Source: Paeniroseomonas aquatica
GTDB lineage: Bacteria > Pseudomonadota > Alphaproteobacteria > Acetobacterales > Acetobacteraceae
Assembly: GCF_030409335.1 (NCBI RefSeq)
Contig: NZ_JAUFPN010000206.1
Location: 1 to 64,000 of the forward strand
Length of the DNA stretch: 64,000 nucleotides
Direction of reading: 5' to 3'
A program made the position numbers and the translations under genes. Under the pieces are notes generated by a model that was given only the letters and a program-made list of their open reading frames with translations, was not told the origin of the DNA and did no database searches. The first letter of the stretch is position 1. Every line of letters begins with the position of its first letter. Of this stretch, positions 17,471 to 25,934 are shown piece by piece.

Positions 17471-18226
17471 GTGAGGACGGTTTTCGCAGGGGCGTTGGCT
17501 GGGACATTGGCCGGGTTGCTGGCCTTCGTGGCGCCGGCCGCGGCGCAGGGCTTCTCGCCCGAGCAGCGGCAGGAGGTGGTGGGCATCCTGCGGGAGGCGC
17601 TGCGACAGGATCCCGGCATCCTGCGGGAGGCCCTGGCGGCGCTGGAGGCGGCCGAGGTGCGCGACCGCGAGGGCGCCCAGCGGGTCGCCATCGCCGCCCA
17701 TGGCGAGGCGCTGTACCGCAACGCCGCCGATCCGGTGAAGGGCAACCCGCAGGGCGCCGTCACCATCGTGGAATTCTTCGATGCCCGTTGCGGCTATTGC
17801 AAGCAGCTGCAGCCGGTGATGGATCAGATGCTGCGGCGCCAGCGCGACGTGCGGGTGGTGATGAAGGACCTGCCGATCCTCGGCCCCAACAGCGTGCTGG
17901 CCAGCCGGGCGCTGCTGGCGGCGCAGCGGCAGGGCAAATACGTCGAGCTCTATGACGTGCTGATGAAGCTGCGGGACGATCCGGCCGAGCCGGTGCTGAA
18001 GCGCGAGGCGGAGCGGGTCGGGCTCGACTGGTCGCGGCTGCGGCGGGACATGGATGATCCCGGGCTGCAGGCGCGGATCCAGGGCAACCTCCAGCTCGCC
18101 CAGCAGCTTCGGATCGAGGGCACGCCGGCGCTGCTGATCGGCGACACGCTGGTTCCGGGCGCCATCGACCTCGCCACCCTGGAGCGGCTGGTGGCCGAGG
18201 CGCGTGTCAGGCCCGGCGGCGGCTGA
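17471..18226 (+). CDS. DsbA/DsbC-family periplasmic thiol oxidoreductase
   Basis: This 251-residue protein has a signal peptide (residues 1-26, PAAAQ), an N-terminal helical extension rich in Glu/Ala/Leu (30-75), and a thioredoxin-fold domain with active site CGYC (Cys107, Cys110) in IVEFFDARCGYCKQL. The cis-Pro loop is GTPAL, followed by LLIGDTLVPGAID. This layout matches the Com1/DsbA-like group in alphaproteobacteria. It would make or reshuffle disulfides in the periplasm. The GTG at 17471 has GGAGAGAG upstream. It ends 5 nt before the metallo-beta-lactamase gene. Confidence 0.88.
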   Translation: MRTVFAGALAGTLAGLLAFVAPAAAQGFSPEQRQEVVGILREALRQDPGILREALAALEAAEVRDREGAQRVAIAAHGEALYRNAADPVKGNPQGAVTIVEFFDARCGYCKQLQPVMDQMLRRQRDVRVVMKDLPILGPNSVLASRALLAAQRQGKYVELYDVLMKLRDDPAEPVLKREAERVGLDWSRLRRDMDDPGLQARIQGNLQLAQQLRIEGTPALLIGDTLVPGAIDLATLERLVAEARVRPGGG

Positions 18227-18231
18227 CGCCG

Positions 18232-19050
18232 ATGCCGCATTTCATCTGCCAGGCCTGCACCACGCAATTCGCCGGGAGCGAGGCCCCGCCCGCCCGCTGC
18301 CCGATCTGCGAGGACGAGCGGCAATACGTCCCGGCCCGCGGCCAGGCCTGGACCACGCTGGAGCGGCTCCGCGGCAGCCACACCAACGGCTGGCGGCAGC
18401 TGGAGCCGGACCTGCTGGCGGTGCAGAGCTACCCCGCGCTCGGGATCAACCAGCGGGCGCTGCTGGTCCGGACGCCGGCCGGCAACCTGCTGTGGGACTG
18501 CATCGCCCTGCTGGACGCGGCGACCGAGGCGGTGGTGCGGGGATTGGGCGGCCTGGCCGGGATCGCCCTGAGCCATCCGCACTACTACTCAACCATGGTG
18601 GAATGGGGCCGGGCCTTCGGCGTGCCGGTCTGGCTGCATGCGGCGGATCGCCGGCATGTCGCCCGGCCCGACCCCTGCCTGCGCCACTGGGAGGGCGAGT
18701 CCCAGACGCTGCTGCCGGGGCTTGCGCTGCACCGGCTCGGCGGGCATTTCGCCGGCGGGGCGGTGGCCCATTGGGCGGCAGGAGCCGGGGGGCAGGGGGC
18801 GCTGCTGACCGGCGACATCCTGCAGGTGCTGCCGGACCGCAGGCACCTCGGCTTCATGCGCAGCTACCCCTGCCTGATCCCGCTGCCGCCCGCCGAGGTG
18901 CGGCGGATGGCGGCCCATTGCGACCGGCTTGCCTTCGAGGCGATCTACGGTGCCTTCCACGAGCGCGAGATCGTGGCGGGCGGCAAGGCCGCGCTCGCCA
19001 AGTCGGCAGCGCGTTACTGCGCCTGGATCGAGGGAATGGTGGAGCCGTAA
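18232..19050 (+). CDS. Metallo-beta-lactamase-fold hydrolase with N-terminal zinc ribbon
   Basis: This 272-residue protein begins with a four-Cys zinc ribbon (CQAC at 6-9 and CPIC at 23-26). The body resembles a metallo-beta-lactamase fold: a conserved SHPHYYSTM motif near 121 in place of HxHxDH, LHAADR, a Gly-rich strand LHRLGGHFAGGAVAHW, and TGDILQV with the bridging Asp. Known relatives are annotated simply as MBL-fold hydrolases. There is no signal peptide, so it is cytosolic. It follows the DsbA-like gene by 5 nt, implying co-transcription. The motif departs from the classical set, so activity is uncertain. Confidence 0.72.
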   Translation: MPHFICQACTTQFAGSEAPPARCPICEDERQYVPARGQAWTTLERLRGSHTNGWRQLEPDLLAVQSYPALGINQRALLVRTPAGNLLWDCIALLDAATEAVVRGLGGLAGIALSHPHYYSTMVEWGRAFGVPVWLHAADRRHVARPDPCLRHWEGESQTLLPGLALHRLGGHFAGGAVAHWAAGAGGQGALLTGDILQVLPDRRHLGFMRSYPCLIPLPPAEVRRMAAHCDRLAFEAIYGAFHEREIVAGGKAALAKSAARYCAWIEGMVEP

Positions 19051-19598
19051 GCTCCTGCGACCTGCCATCCAGCCCGGTTTGGCCGAGTCCAAGGCCTGCC
19101 GGCCCGTGTCGGGAGGCGAACCGGCCTAGCATGCACCGAGGGCAGCAACGCAACAGCCCGCCTCATTGCTCACATTGCGGTGAAGTGCTTCCCGGCTGGT
19201 AGCTTGCCATCGGTGTTACTGCCGCCGATCGCCGAAAACAGGCGTGGAGCCGCGACATGGAGCCGCCGACCTCACCCAGGATTGGAAGGCTCCAGCCAGG
19301 TCGACCCGGCCGGTGGCGTGGTGCCCCTCCGCCAGGCCCAGGGCAGCAGGGGCCGGTTACGGCCATGCACCGGCATAGGCCGCTGATCCCTCCGGGCTGC
19401 TGGCCGGAGGGGATGCGGCCCTATGGCCTTGTCGCCACGCCAATGCCCAGGCACCGCCAGGCGGAATCCGTCGCCCCCGTCTCCGACGCGGCGCGGGCGC
19501 TGCGACGCGCGATCCCGGCGAGCTTTCCCGATGCGGACCGTGGCCCCCCGATTGCCCCCCGCGCCACCCCGTATAGACTGCGCAACGGGAGACTTGGG
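19051..19598. other. Intergenic region, no gene recognised
   Basis: This 548-nt gap precedes argE. An in-frame extension of argE back to 19257 would be Pro/Arg/Gly-rich, without family resemblance, so I treat it as non-coding. I find no convincing hairpin, repeat or operator. Confidence 0.5.
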
Positions 19599-20756
19599 AT
19601 GACGGAGATCGGCGAGGCCTTGGGGCTGCTCGACCGGCTGGTGGCTTTCGACACCACCAGCAGCAAGAGCAACCTCGATCTGATGCAGGACGTGCAGTCC
19701 TGGCTGACGACGCATGGGGTGGAGAGTCGCATCACCCTCGATGCGGCGGGGACCAAGGCCAACCTGCACGCCATGGCCGGCCCCCGCGTCGCCGGCGGCG
19801 CGGCGCTGTCGGCGCATGTCGACTGCGTGCCGGTGGAGGGGCAGGCCTGGCTGGCCGATCCGTTCCGCCTGCGCCGGCAGGATGGCCGGCTGATCGGCCG
19901 CGGCACCTCGGACATGAAGGGCTTCGCCGCCTGCGCCATTGCCATGATGCCCGAGTTCGCCGCGCTGGACCTGCAGCGCCCGGTGCATCTCTGGCTGACC
20001 CATGACGAGGAGACCAATGCCGCCGGCGCCCATCGGCTGGTGACCGAGCTGGATCAGGCACCGCCGGCCGGCTTCTGCGTGGTGGGGGAGCCGACCGGCA
20101 TGGCGCCTATCATCGCCCACAAGGGCTACGCCAGCTGGGACGTGTCGGTCACCGGCCTGTCCGGCCATTCCTCCCGCACCACCGAGACCGCCAATGCGCT
20201 GCAGGCGGCGGCCGAGGGGGTGGCGCTGCTGGCGCGCCGGGCGCGGGCTTTCGCCGCGGAAGGGCGCCGTGCCGCCGGGTTCGAGCCGCCCTTCACCACG
20301 GTGCATGTCGGCACCTTCCAGGCCGGCAGCATCCTCAACATCGTGCCCGACCGGGCCGACTTCACCTTCGAGGTCCGCAGCGTGCCCGGGGACGAGGCCG
20401 CCGCCGTGCTGGCCGAGCTCGAGGCCTTCATGCGGACGGTGGCGCTGCCGCCGCTGCGCGCGGTGGCGCCCGACGTCGCGGTCCGCATCACGCCGCGCTC
20501 CGTGCTGCCCGCCCTGGACCTGGCCGAGGATGCCCCGCTGACCCTGCTGGTGCAGCGCTTGACCGGGCGGAACAGCGCCGGCCGGGTCAGCTACGGCACC
20601 GAGGCAGGGCTTTACCAAAACGCCGGCATCCCCACCATCGTGTGCGGACCGGGGCACATTGCCCAGGCGCATCAACCGGAGGAATGGGTGGCCGAAAGCG
20701 AACTCGGATCCTGCCTCGAATTCCTGCGCCGGCTTGCGGATACGCTGACGGCCTGA
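19599..20756 (+). CDS. argE: Acetylornithine deacetylase (M20 family)
   Basis: This 385-residue M20 metallopeptidase-family enzyme best fits ArgE, which removes acetyl from N-acetylornithine in arginine synthesis. It has LSAHVDCVPVEGQAW (first metal His and Asp), RGTSDMKGFAACAIA (bridging Asp), THDEETNAAGA (catalytic Glu pair) and VGEPTGMAPIIAHKGY, with the dimerisation domain starting SVTGLSGHSSRTTETANA. The C-terminal metal His is in GPGHIAQAHQPEEWV. The ATG at 19599 has GGGAGA upstream. An AstE-like deacylase starts 2 nt after its stop, so a broader N-acyl amino-acid deacylation role is possible. Confidence 0.85.
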   Translation: MTEIGEALGLLDRLVAFDTTSSKSNLDLMQDVQSWLTTHGVESRITLDAAGTKANLHAMAGPRVAGGAALSAHVDCVPVEGQAWLADPFRLRRQDGRLIGRGTSDMKGFAACAIAMMPEFAALDLQRPVHLWLTHDEETNAAGAHRLVTELDQAPPAGFCVVGEPTGMAPIIAHKGYASWDVSVTGLSGHSSRTTETANALQAAAEGVALLARRARAFAAEGRRAAGFEPPFTTVHVGTFQAGSILNIVPDRADFTFEVRSVPGDEAAAVLAELEAFMRTVALPPLRAVAPDVAVRITPRSVLPALDLAEDAPLTLLVQRLTGRNSAGRVSYGTEAGLYQNAGIPTIVCGPGHIAQAHQPEEWVAESELGSCLEFLRRLADTLTA

Positions 20757-20758
20757 CG

Positions 20759-21778
20759 ATGCCGGAGGACAGTATCCTGCATCCGGCGCTCCGGGCCCTC
20801 ATCGCCGGCAATGCCCAGGGCCGGCCCGGCCCCCCGGGCCTGCGGCTGGACGTGCGCATCCAGGCGCCGGACCTGCGGCCCTTCCTCGGCGGCAATGTCC
20901 TGCCGGGGGTGTGGAGCTTCGCCGCGGCCGAATCCGGGCCACATGTCGCCGTGGTGGCGCTGGTGCATGGCAACGAGATCGGCGGCGCGCTGGTGCTCGA
21001 CCGCTGGCTGCGGGCGGGGCTGCGGCCGAAGCGCGGCCGGCTTTCCCTGGTCTTCGCCAATATCGACGCCTATGCCCGGTTCGATCCGGAAGACCCGACC
21101 GCGAGCCGTTTCCTCGACGAGGACCTGAACCGGCTGTGGGAGCTGGATACGCTGGAGGGCGGCCGGCGCTCCCTCGAGCTGCGCCGGGCCCGTGCCCTGC
21201 GGCCGCTGTTCGACAGCGTCGACATCCTGCTCGACCTGCATTCCATGCTCTGGCCCTCCGAGCCGTTGCTGCTGGCCGGGCAGGCGCCGCGGGCGGCGTC
21301 GCTCGCGCTGCGGCTCGGCGTGCCGCCGCTGGTGGTGGCCGATGACGGTCACCTGAGCGGCCGGCGGCTGATCGACTACGCGCCCTTCGTCGCACGGGAC
21401 GGCGCCGCCACCGCCGTGCTGGTGGAGGCAGGCTCGCATTGGGAACCGGCGACGGTCGGCACCATGGAGGCGACCGGTGCCGCCCTGCTGCGCACCACGG
21501 GGGTCGTGGACCCGGCCGATGCGGCGCTCTGGCCCATGGCCGCGCCCGGGGCGCCGCGCCTGGCCGCGGTGACCCGGACCGTCACGGCGCGCACCTCCGG
21601 CTTCGCCTTCGTCCGTCCGTTCCGCGGCGGCGATGTGCTGCCGCAGCGCAACACCCTCATCGCGCTGGACGGCGAAACCGAGGTGCGGTCGCCGCACGAC
21701 AACTGCCTGATGGTCATGCCCAGCCTGCGCACCATGCCCGGCCAGACCGCGGTGCGGCTGGCCCGCTTCATGGACTAG
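20759..21778 (+). CDS. Succinylglutamate desuccinylase/aspartoacylase-family hydrolase
   Basis: This 339-residue zinc hydrolase belongs to the AstE/AspA group of M14-like enzymes. The metal site is VALVHGNEIGGAL (His and Glu, near 69-72) with the third ligand in ILLDLHSMLWPSE near 160. FLDEDLNRLWE is the conserved substrate-arginine region, and VLVEAGSHWE carries the likely catalytic Glu. It probably cleaves an N-acyl amino acid or related amide. Coupling to the preceding argE gene (2-nt gap) suggests joint action. It is not clearly AstE itself: no other arginine-succinyltransferase pathway gene is present. Confidence 0.8.
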   Translation: MPEDSILHPALRALIAGNAQGRPGPPGLRLDVRIQAPDLRPFLGGNVLPGVWSFAAAESGPHVAVVALVHGNEIGGALVLDRWLRAGLRPKRGRLSLVFANIDAYARFDPEDPTASRFLDEDLNRLWELDTLEGGRRSLELRRARALRPLFDSVDILLDLHSMLWPSEPLLLAGQAPRAASLALRLGVPPLVVADDGHLSGRRLIDYAPFVARDGAATAVLVEAGSHWEPATVGTMEATGAALLRTTGVVDPADAALWPMAAPGAPRLAAVTRTVTARTSGFAFVRPFRGGDVLPQRNTLIALDGETEVRSPHDNCLMVMPSLRTMPGQTAVRLARFMD

Positions 21779-21803
21779 GCGCGCCGCGCCGGCGCCGCGG
21801 CGC

Positions 21804-22577
21804 TCAGCCCTCGGGCGCGGGTTCGCCCTGGCGGGCGCTGCCGAAGCGGGCGAGCAGGGCGTACATCGCCTCGGCCGCCGCCGCCACCGCCGCCGCCTCG
21901 GTCCCCTTGGCCACCAGGGCGACGCCGCCGCCGGTGCCGCGGTAGTAGGGATAGCTGCCGAGATCGAGGCCGGGGTGCTGCGCCTGGATGGCGGTCAGCC
22001 CGTCGGCTATCTGCCCTTCGTAGACGTAGTCGGCATGGACCGTATGGGAGAGGATCGGCTGGCCGCGTTCCAGGCTTGGCGCCAGGGCCTCGAACATCGC
22101 CCGCATGATGCGCGGCACCCCGGCCATGACATGGACATTTCCCATGCTGAAGCCGGGTGCGGTCGTCTCGCTGCAACGGATCGGCACGGCGCCCACCGGC
22201 AGGGTGGCCATGCGCAGCCGGGCGGCGTTGAACTCGACCGGCGGGCTGCGGCGGGCGTAATCCTCCGCCATCAACGCGCGGGTTTCCGCGTGCACCTCCC
22301 AGGCCACGCCGAAGGCGCGGGCGACGCATTCGCTGGTGATGTCGTCATGGGTCGGGCCGATGCCGCCGGTGGTGAAGACATGGGTGAACCTGGCACGGAC
22401 CTCGTTCACCACGCCGATGATGGTTTCCGGCACATCCGGGATGACGCGGACCTCGCGCACGGGGATCCCGAGCTCCCCCAGCCTGGTCGCCAGGAATTGC
22501 AGGTTGGCGTCGCGGGTGCGGCCCGAGAGGACCTCGTTGCCGATGATGAGGATGCAGGCGGTGGGGTTGTCGGTCAT
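21804..22577 (-). CDS. CinA/MoCF-type molybdopterin-binding domain protein
   Basis: This 257-residue protein contains a single MoaB/CinA-type domain: CILIIGNEVLSGRTRDAN at residues 8-25, FTTGGIGPTHDDITSE near 68-83, and VHVMAGVPRIMRAM near 148. It lacks the C-terminal nicotinamide-deamidase domain of full-length CinA. Relatives are annotated as competence/damage-inducible protein A or molybdopterin-binding protein; some short CinA proteins are ADP-ribose or FAD pyrophosphatases. Convergent with the AstE-like gene. Confidence 0.83.
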   Translation of the reverse strand: MTDNPTACILIIGNEVLSGRTRDANLQFLATRLGELGIPVREVRVIPDVPETIIGVVNEVRARFTHVFTTGGIGPTHDDITSECVARAFGVAWEVHAETRALMAEDYARRSPPVEFNAARLRMATLPVGAVPIRCSETTAPGFSMGNVHVMAGVPRIMRAMFEALAPSLERGQPILSHTVHADYVYEGQIADGLTAIQAQHPGLDLGSYPYYRGTGGGVALVAKGTEAAAVAAAAEAMYALLARFGSARQGEPAPEG

Positions 22578-22721
22578 GGCGGCTCCGGGCCCGGGGGGGG
22601 GATTGGCCGGCAGGGTAGACCCAGTCCGGCGCCAGGGGCAGTGGGGGCTGGCGTATCAACCCATGGCGATCGCCTGCGGCAGCTCTCCGCACGATGCCGA
22701 TCGCCGCCACCCCGATGCCCG

Positions 22722-23636
22722 CTACTGCTGGAAGTTCAGCCTCAGGCCCGGCTCCGGCCACTGCATCTGGCCAAGCTGGCCGGTGCCCGACAGGGTGACG
22801 GTCGCGGTCCGCATGTCCGGGCCGCCGAAGCAGATGTTCGTCGGATGGGTGTCCGGCATCCTCACCTCGTCCAGCACCTGCCCGGCCGGGGAGAAGACCG
22901 TGATGGTGCCGGCCACCAGCGTCGCCACCGCGATGTTGCCGGAGGCGAGCACCGCCAGGCTGTCGAAGCGGCAGAAGGCCGAGAGGTCCCCGATGCAGCG
23001 GCCGCCATGCGGGGAGGGGAAGGGCTGCTTCCGCAGCACCCCGGGACTCTCGATGTCGAAGGCCCAGAGCCGGGCGGATTCGGTGTCGGCGACGTAGACG
23101 ACCCGCTCGTCCGGCGAGAGGCCGACACCATTGGCGCTGAGGATGGGATAGGCGATCTCCCGCACCGAGGAGCCATCCGGCAAGGCGTAGTACAGCCCGC
23201 CATGGTCGCGCGAATGATCGTAGCGCTTGCCGAGGTCAGTGAAATAGAAGCCGCCCTGGCGATCGAAGACCAGGTCGTTCGGGGCCGAGAGCTTGTGGCC
23301 GTTGCACATGTAATAGAGCAGGCGCCGCTCGCCCGTGGTGGGGTCGACCCGCTCCACCGTGCCGGTGACATAGTCGGCGGCCGGGCCCTGGCCCATGAAA
23401 TGCCCGGGCTCGTAGCGGCTGCCGCCGTTGTTGCAGAGGTAGAGCGCCCCATCCGGCCCCCGCGCCAGTCCGTTCGGCCCGCCGGAGGACGGACCGAGCC
23501 GGGTCACCGTGCCGTCGGGCGTGACGCGGGTGACCGCGCCGCCCTTGATCTCGGTGAGGATGATGCTGCCATCGGCCATGGCGACCGGGCCTTCGGGGAA
23601 GCCGAGGTCCTTGGCCAGGATGCGGATATCGGTCAT
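22722..23636 (-). CDS. SMP-30/gluconolactonase-family protein
   Basis: This 304-residue six-bladed beta-propeller is of the SMP-30/gluconolaconase/LRE family, metal-dependent lactonases. The calcium/zinc ligands expected for the family are present: Glu in DLGFPEGPV near 15, Asn in NGLARGPDGALY and SAPNDLVFDRQGG, and Asp in VYVADTESARLW. No signal peptide, so cytosolic. It is 23 nt upstream, on the same strand, of a luciferase-like oxidoreductase gene that it follows in transcription order. Substrate unknown. Confidence 0.85.
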   Translation of the reverse strand: MTDIRILAKDLGFPEGPVAMADGSIILTEIKGGAVTRVTPDGTVTRLGPSSGGPNGLARGPDGALYLCNNGGSRYEPGHFMGQGPAADYVTGTVERVDPTTGERRLLYYMCNGHKLSAPNDLVFDRQGGFYFTDLGKRYDHSRDHGGLYYALPDGSSVREIAYPILSANGVGLSPDERVVYVADTESARLWAFDIESPGVLRKQPFPSPHGGRCIGDLSAFCRFDSLAVLASGNIAVATLVAGTITVFSPAGQVLDEVRMPDTHPTNICFGGPDMRTATVTLSGTGQLGQMQWPEPGLRLNFQQ

Positions 23637-23659
23637 GGGGTTTCCTGTCGTCCGGTGGA

Positions 23660-24616
23660 TCAGCGGATGTGGTCCAGCACCTCGGTGCGGAAGCGCTGCA
23701 TGTCGGCGGCGGCCTTGCCGGCATCGCGGCCCTCGAAATCGAAGTCGAGCCCGGTGACGCCGATGCGGCGCAGCGCGGCGATGTCCTCCAGCACGCGGGC
23801 GATGCCGCCGGTGAATAGCCGGCGGTGGCCGTCGCTGGCCGGCGGCGCCTCCTGGCCGTGGCGCTTCACCCGGTAGACCACGCCGATATCGGCCGGGTCG
23901 CGTCCCGCCGCCCTGGTCAGCTGGCGCAGCCGGGCGATGCCGGCCTCCAGCCGCGGCAGGGTATCGAGCAGATGCGCGTTGTTGCTGCCGATCGGGTACC
24001 AGGCATCGCCCAGCCGGGCGGCGCGGCGCATCGAGGGACCGCTCTCGCCGCCGACCCAGAATGGCGGGTGTGGCTGCTGCACCGGCTTGGGGTCGAAGAC
24101 CATGCCGGCGCCGAACCGCACGTACCGGCCTTCGATGCTCGGCCGCGCCTCGGTCCAGAGGGTGCGGAAGGCGTCGAGGTATTCATCCGTCACGGCGCCG
24201 CGCTCGGCGAAGGGGGTGGTGACCACCGCCTCGAATTCGGATTGCAGCCAGCCGGCGCCGATGCCGACGGTCAGCCGCCCGCCCGAGAGGACGTCGATGG
24301 TCGCCAGCATCTTCGCCGCCAGCACCGCCGGCCGGTGCGGCACCACCAGCACCGCGAGGACCAGCCGGATGCGCTCGGTCTTGGCGGCGATATAGGCGGC
24401 GGTGGTGAGCTGCTCGTGCCGGTGGCCGGGGTCGGGCGAGTAGAATTCGCCGCTTTCGGAATAGGGGTAGCCGGCCACGCTGGCCTCGGGCAGCACGAGG
24501 TGGTCGGTCAGGGTCAGGTAGTCGAACCCCAGGCCTTCGCCGAGCTGGGCGATGCCGACCATGGTCGCCGGCGCCGCCATGGGCCCGCTGACCGGCAGGT
24601 TGAACCCGATCTGCAT
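23660..24616 (-). CDS. LLM-class oxidoreductase, F420-type (bacterial luciferase-like)
   Basis: This 318-residue TIM-barrel protein is in the luciferase-like monooxygenase superfamily, in the branch annotated TIGR03619-like/F420-dependent. It has GFNLPVSGP at the start, YLTLTDHLVLP near 37, TERIRLVLAVLVVPHRPAVL, and the hallmark LSGGRLTVGIGAGWLQSEFEA near 112-130, then PPFWVGGESGPSMRRAARLGDAW. It probably oxidises or reduces a small molecule with FMN or F420. It is divergent from a second LLM gene and upstream of the SMP-30 gene in a likely two-gene unit. Confidence 0.85.
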   Translation of the reverse strand: MQIGFNLPVSGPMAAPATMVGIAQLGEGLGFDYLTLTDHLVLPEASVAGYPYSESGEFYSPDPGHRHEQLTTAAYIAAKTERIRLVLAVLVVPHRPAVLAAKMLATIDVLSGGRLTVGIGAGWLQSEFEAVVTTPFAERGAVTDEYLDAFRTLWTEARPSIEGRYVRFGAGMVFDPKPVQQPHPPFWVGGESGPSMRRAARLGDAWYPIGSNNAHLLDTLPRLEAGIARLRQLTRAAGRDPADIGVVYRVKRHGQEAPPASDGHRRLFTGGIARVLEDIAALRRIGVTGLDFDFEGRDAGKAAADMQRFRTEVLDHIR

Positions 24617-24724
24617 GCGTGCCTCCCCCCTTTTGCCGGGCAGGCTGCACCCGGCGGGGTCAGTCAGTCCAGCGGCGCATCCGGCGCGGTGCACGGGGGC
24701 AGGCGGCGCCTCCCCGCGATGCGA

Positions 24725-24753
24725 TTGACACCCGTGCGAGGCGGCACCTACCG
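24725..24753 (+). promoter_or_regulatory. Candidate sigma-70-type promoter for the LLM gene at 24775
   Basis: TTGACA (24725-24730) is an exact -35 hexamer, followed 17 nt later by CTACCG (24748-24753), a weak -10. The start codon would lie only about 15 nt after the predicted transcription start, leaving a very short leader. Confidence 0.35.
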
Positions 24754-24774
24754 TTTTGCCAAGGGATGAACGGG

Positions 24775-25869
24775 ATGGAAATCATGTCCAGCAAGCGGAC
24801 GCCTCGCTTCGCCTATCAGATCGGCGCGGTCGGGGAGCCGGAGCACGACGACCGCGCGCTCTACCGGGAGGCCCTGGCGGATGCCCGGCTGCTGCAGGAG
24901 ACCGGCTACGATGCGGCCTGGATGGTCGAGCATCATTTCAGCGACTACTACCCGCAGCCCAACCCGCTGCTGTTCCTCTCCCATGTGGCGGCCGCCTGCC
25001 CGGGCCTCGGCCTCGGCACCTCGGTCATGGTGCTGCCGTGGTACGAGCCGGTGCGCTTCGCCGAGGATCTGGCGATGCTGGCCAACCTCAGCGAGGGCGA
25101 GCTGCACATCGGCATGGGCCGCGGCACCGCGAAATCCGAGTACGATGCCTTCGGCATCGGCATGGAGACGGCGCGGGACCGCTTCCGCGAGACCTGGGAA
25201 TTCACCCGCCGTGCCATGGTGGGCGACGCCTTCACCTTCGCCGGCCGCTACGCCACCCTCACCGAGCCGACCCGCATCCGCCCCGCCTTCGGCAACCGCC
25301 GGCCGAATTTCTACGGCGCCATCGGCAGCGTCGAGAGCGGCGGCATCATGGCCGACCTTGGCCTGCCGCCGCTCTGCCTCTCGAGCTTTCCCGATGCGAT
25401 CCTGCGCAAGATCCTCGACACCTGGCGCAGCCGCAGCGCCGCCGCCGGGCATCCGACCGACGTGACCTTCCCGATCTCGATCAAATGCTTCGTGGCGGAG
25501 ACGGATGCCGAGGCGCGCGAGCAGGCGCTGCGCTACCTGCCGGAGTTCTTCGCGCTGCAGGTGCGGCACTACCAGTCCGATGATGCGCCGTGGGGCAATA
25601 TCGAGGGCTACCAGCAGTTCAACCGGATGTTCGCCAACCTGCGGCGGCTGAGCGACCCGGCGAACCTCGACGGCTACCTGGCGCAGAACCTGGTCGGCTC
25701 GCCGGAGACGGTGGCGAGGCGGGTGCAGGAGATCGCCGAACTCGGCTTCAACTACTTCGTCATCAGCAATGCGACCTACGGCGTGCCGCGGGCGGTGCGG
25801 CACGCGACCATCCGGCTTTTCGCCGAGGAGGTGATCCCCCGGGTCCGCGGCATGGCCGTGGCGGCCTAG
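24775..25869 (+). CDS. LLM-class flavin-dependent oxidoreductase
   Basis: This 364-residue protein belongs to the luciferase-like monooxygenase superfamily. Visible blocks are DAAWMVEHHFSDYYPQPNPL near 46-65, LGTSVMVLPWYEPVRFAEDLA (in part), LSEGELHIGMGRGTAKSEYDA near 108, and the C-terminal NLVGSPETVARRVQEIAELGFNYF (in part), typical of flavin-using members. Substrate unknown. Three close start codons exist (24766, 24775, 24784); AAGGG 9 nt before 24775 favours that one. It lies head to head with another LLM gene, sharing a 158-nt regulatory gap. Confidence 0.85.
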   Translation: MEIMSSKRTPRFAYQIGAVGEPEHDDRALYREALADARLLQETGYDAAWMVEHHFSDYYPQPNPLLFLSHVAAACPGLGLGTSVMVLPWYEPVRFAEDLAMLANLSEGELHIGMGRGTAKSEYDAFGIGMETARDRFRETWEFTRRAMVGDAFTFAGRYATLTEPTRIRPAFGNRRPNFYGAIGSVESGGIMADLGLPPLCLSSFPDAILRKILDTWRSRSAAAGHPTDVTFPISIKCFVAETDAEAREQALRYLPEFFALQVRHYQSDDAPWGNIEGYQQFNRMFANLRRLSDPANLDGYLAQNLVGSPETVARRVQEIAELGFNYFVISNATYGVPRAVRHATIRLFAEEVIPRVRGMAVAA

Positions 25870-25934
25870 CCCGCTTTCGGGTGGCGCCGACCTGGGGCCT
25901 CGTCGCGGCGTGGCGGGGCAGGCTAGGGTCCCGC

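Noticed and set aside
19257-19598. N-terminal extension of argE
   Set aside because: The extra 114 residues are Pro/Arg-rich, unlike ArgE, and the ATG at 19599 has a ribosome site and starts the family-conserved sequence.
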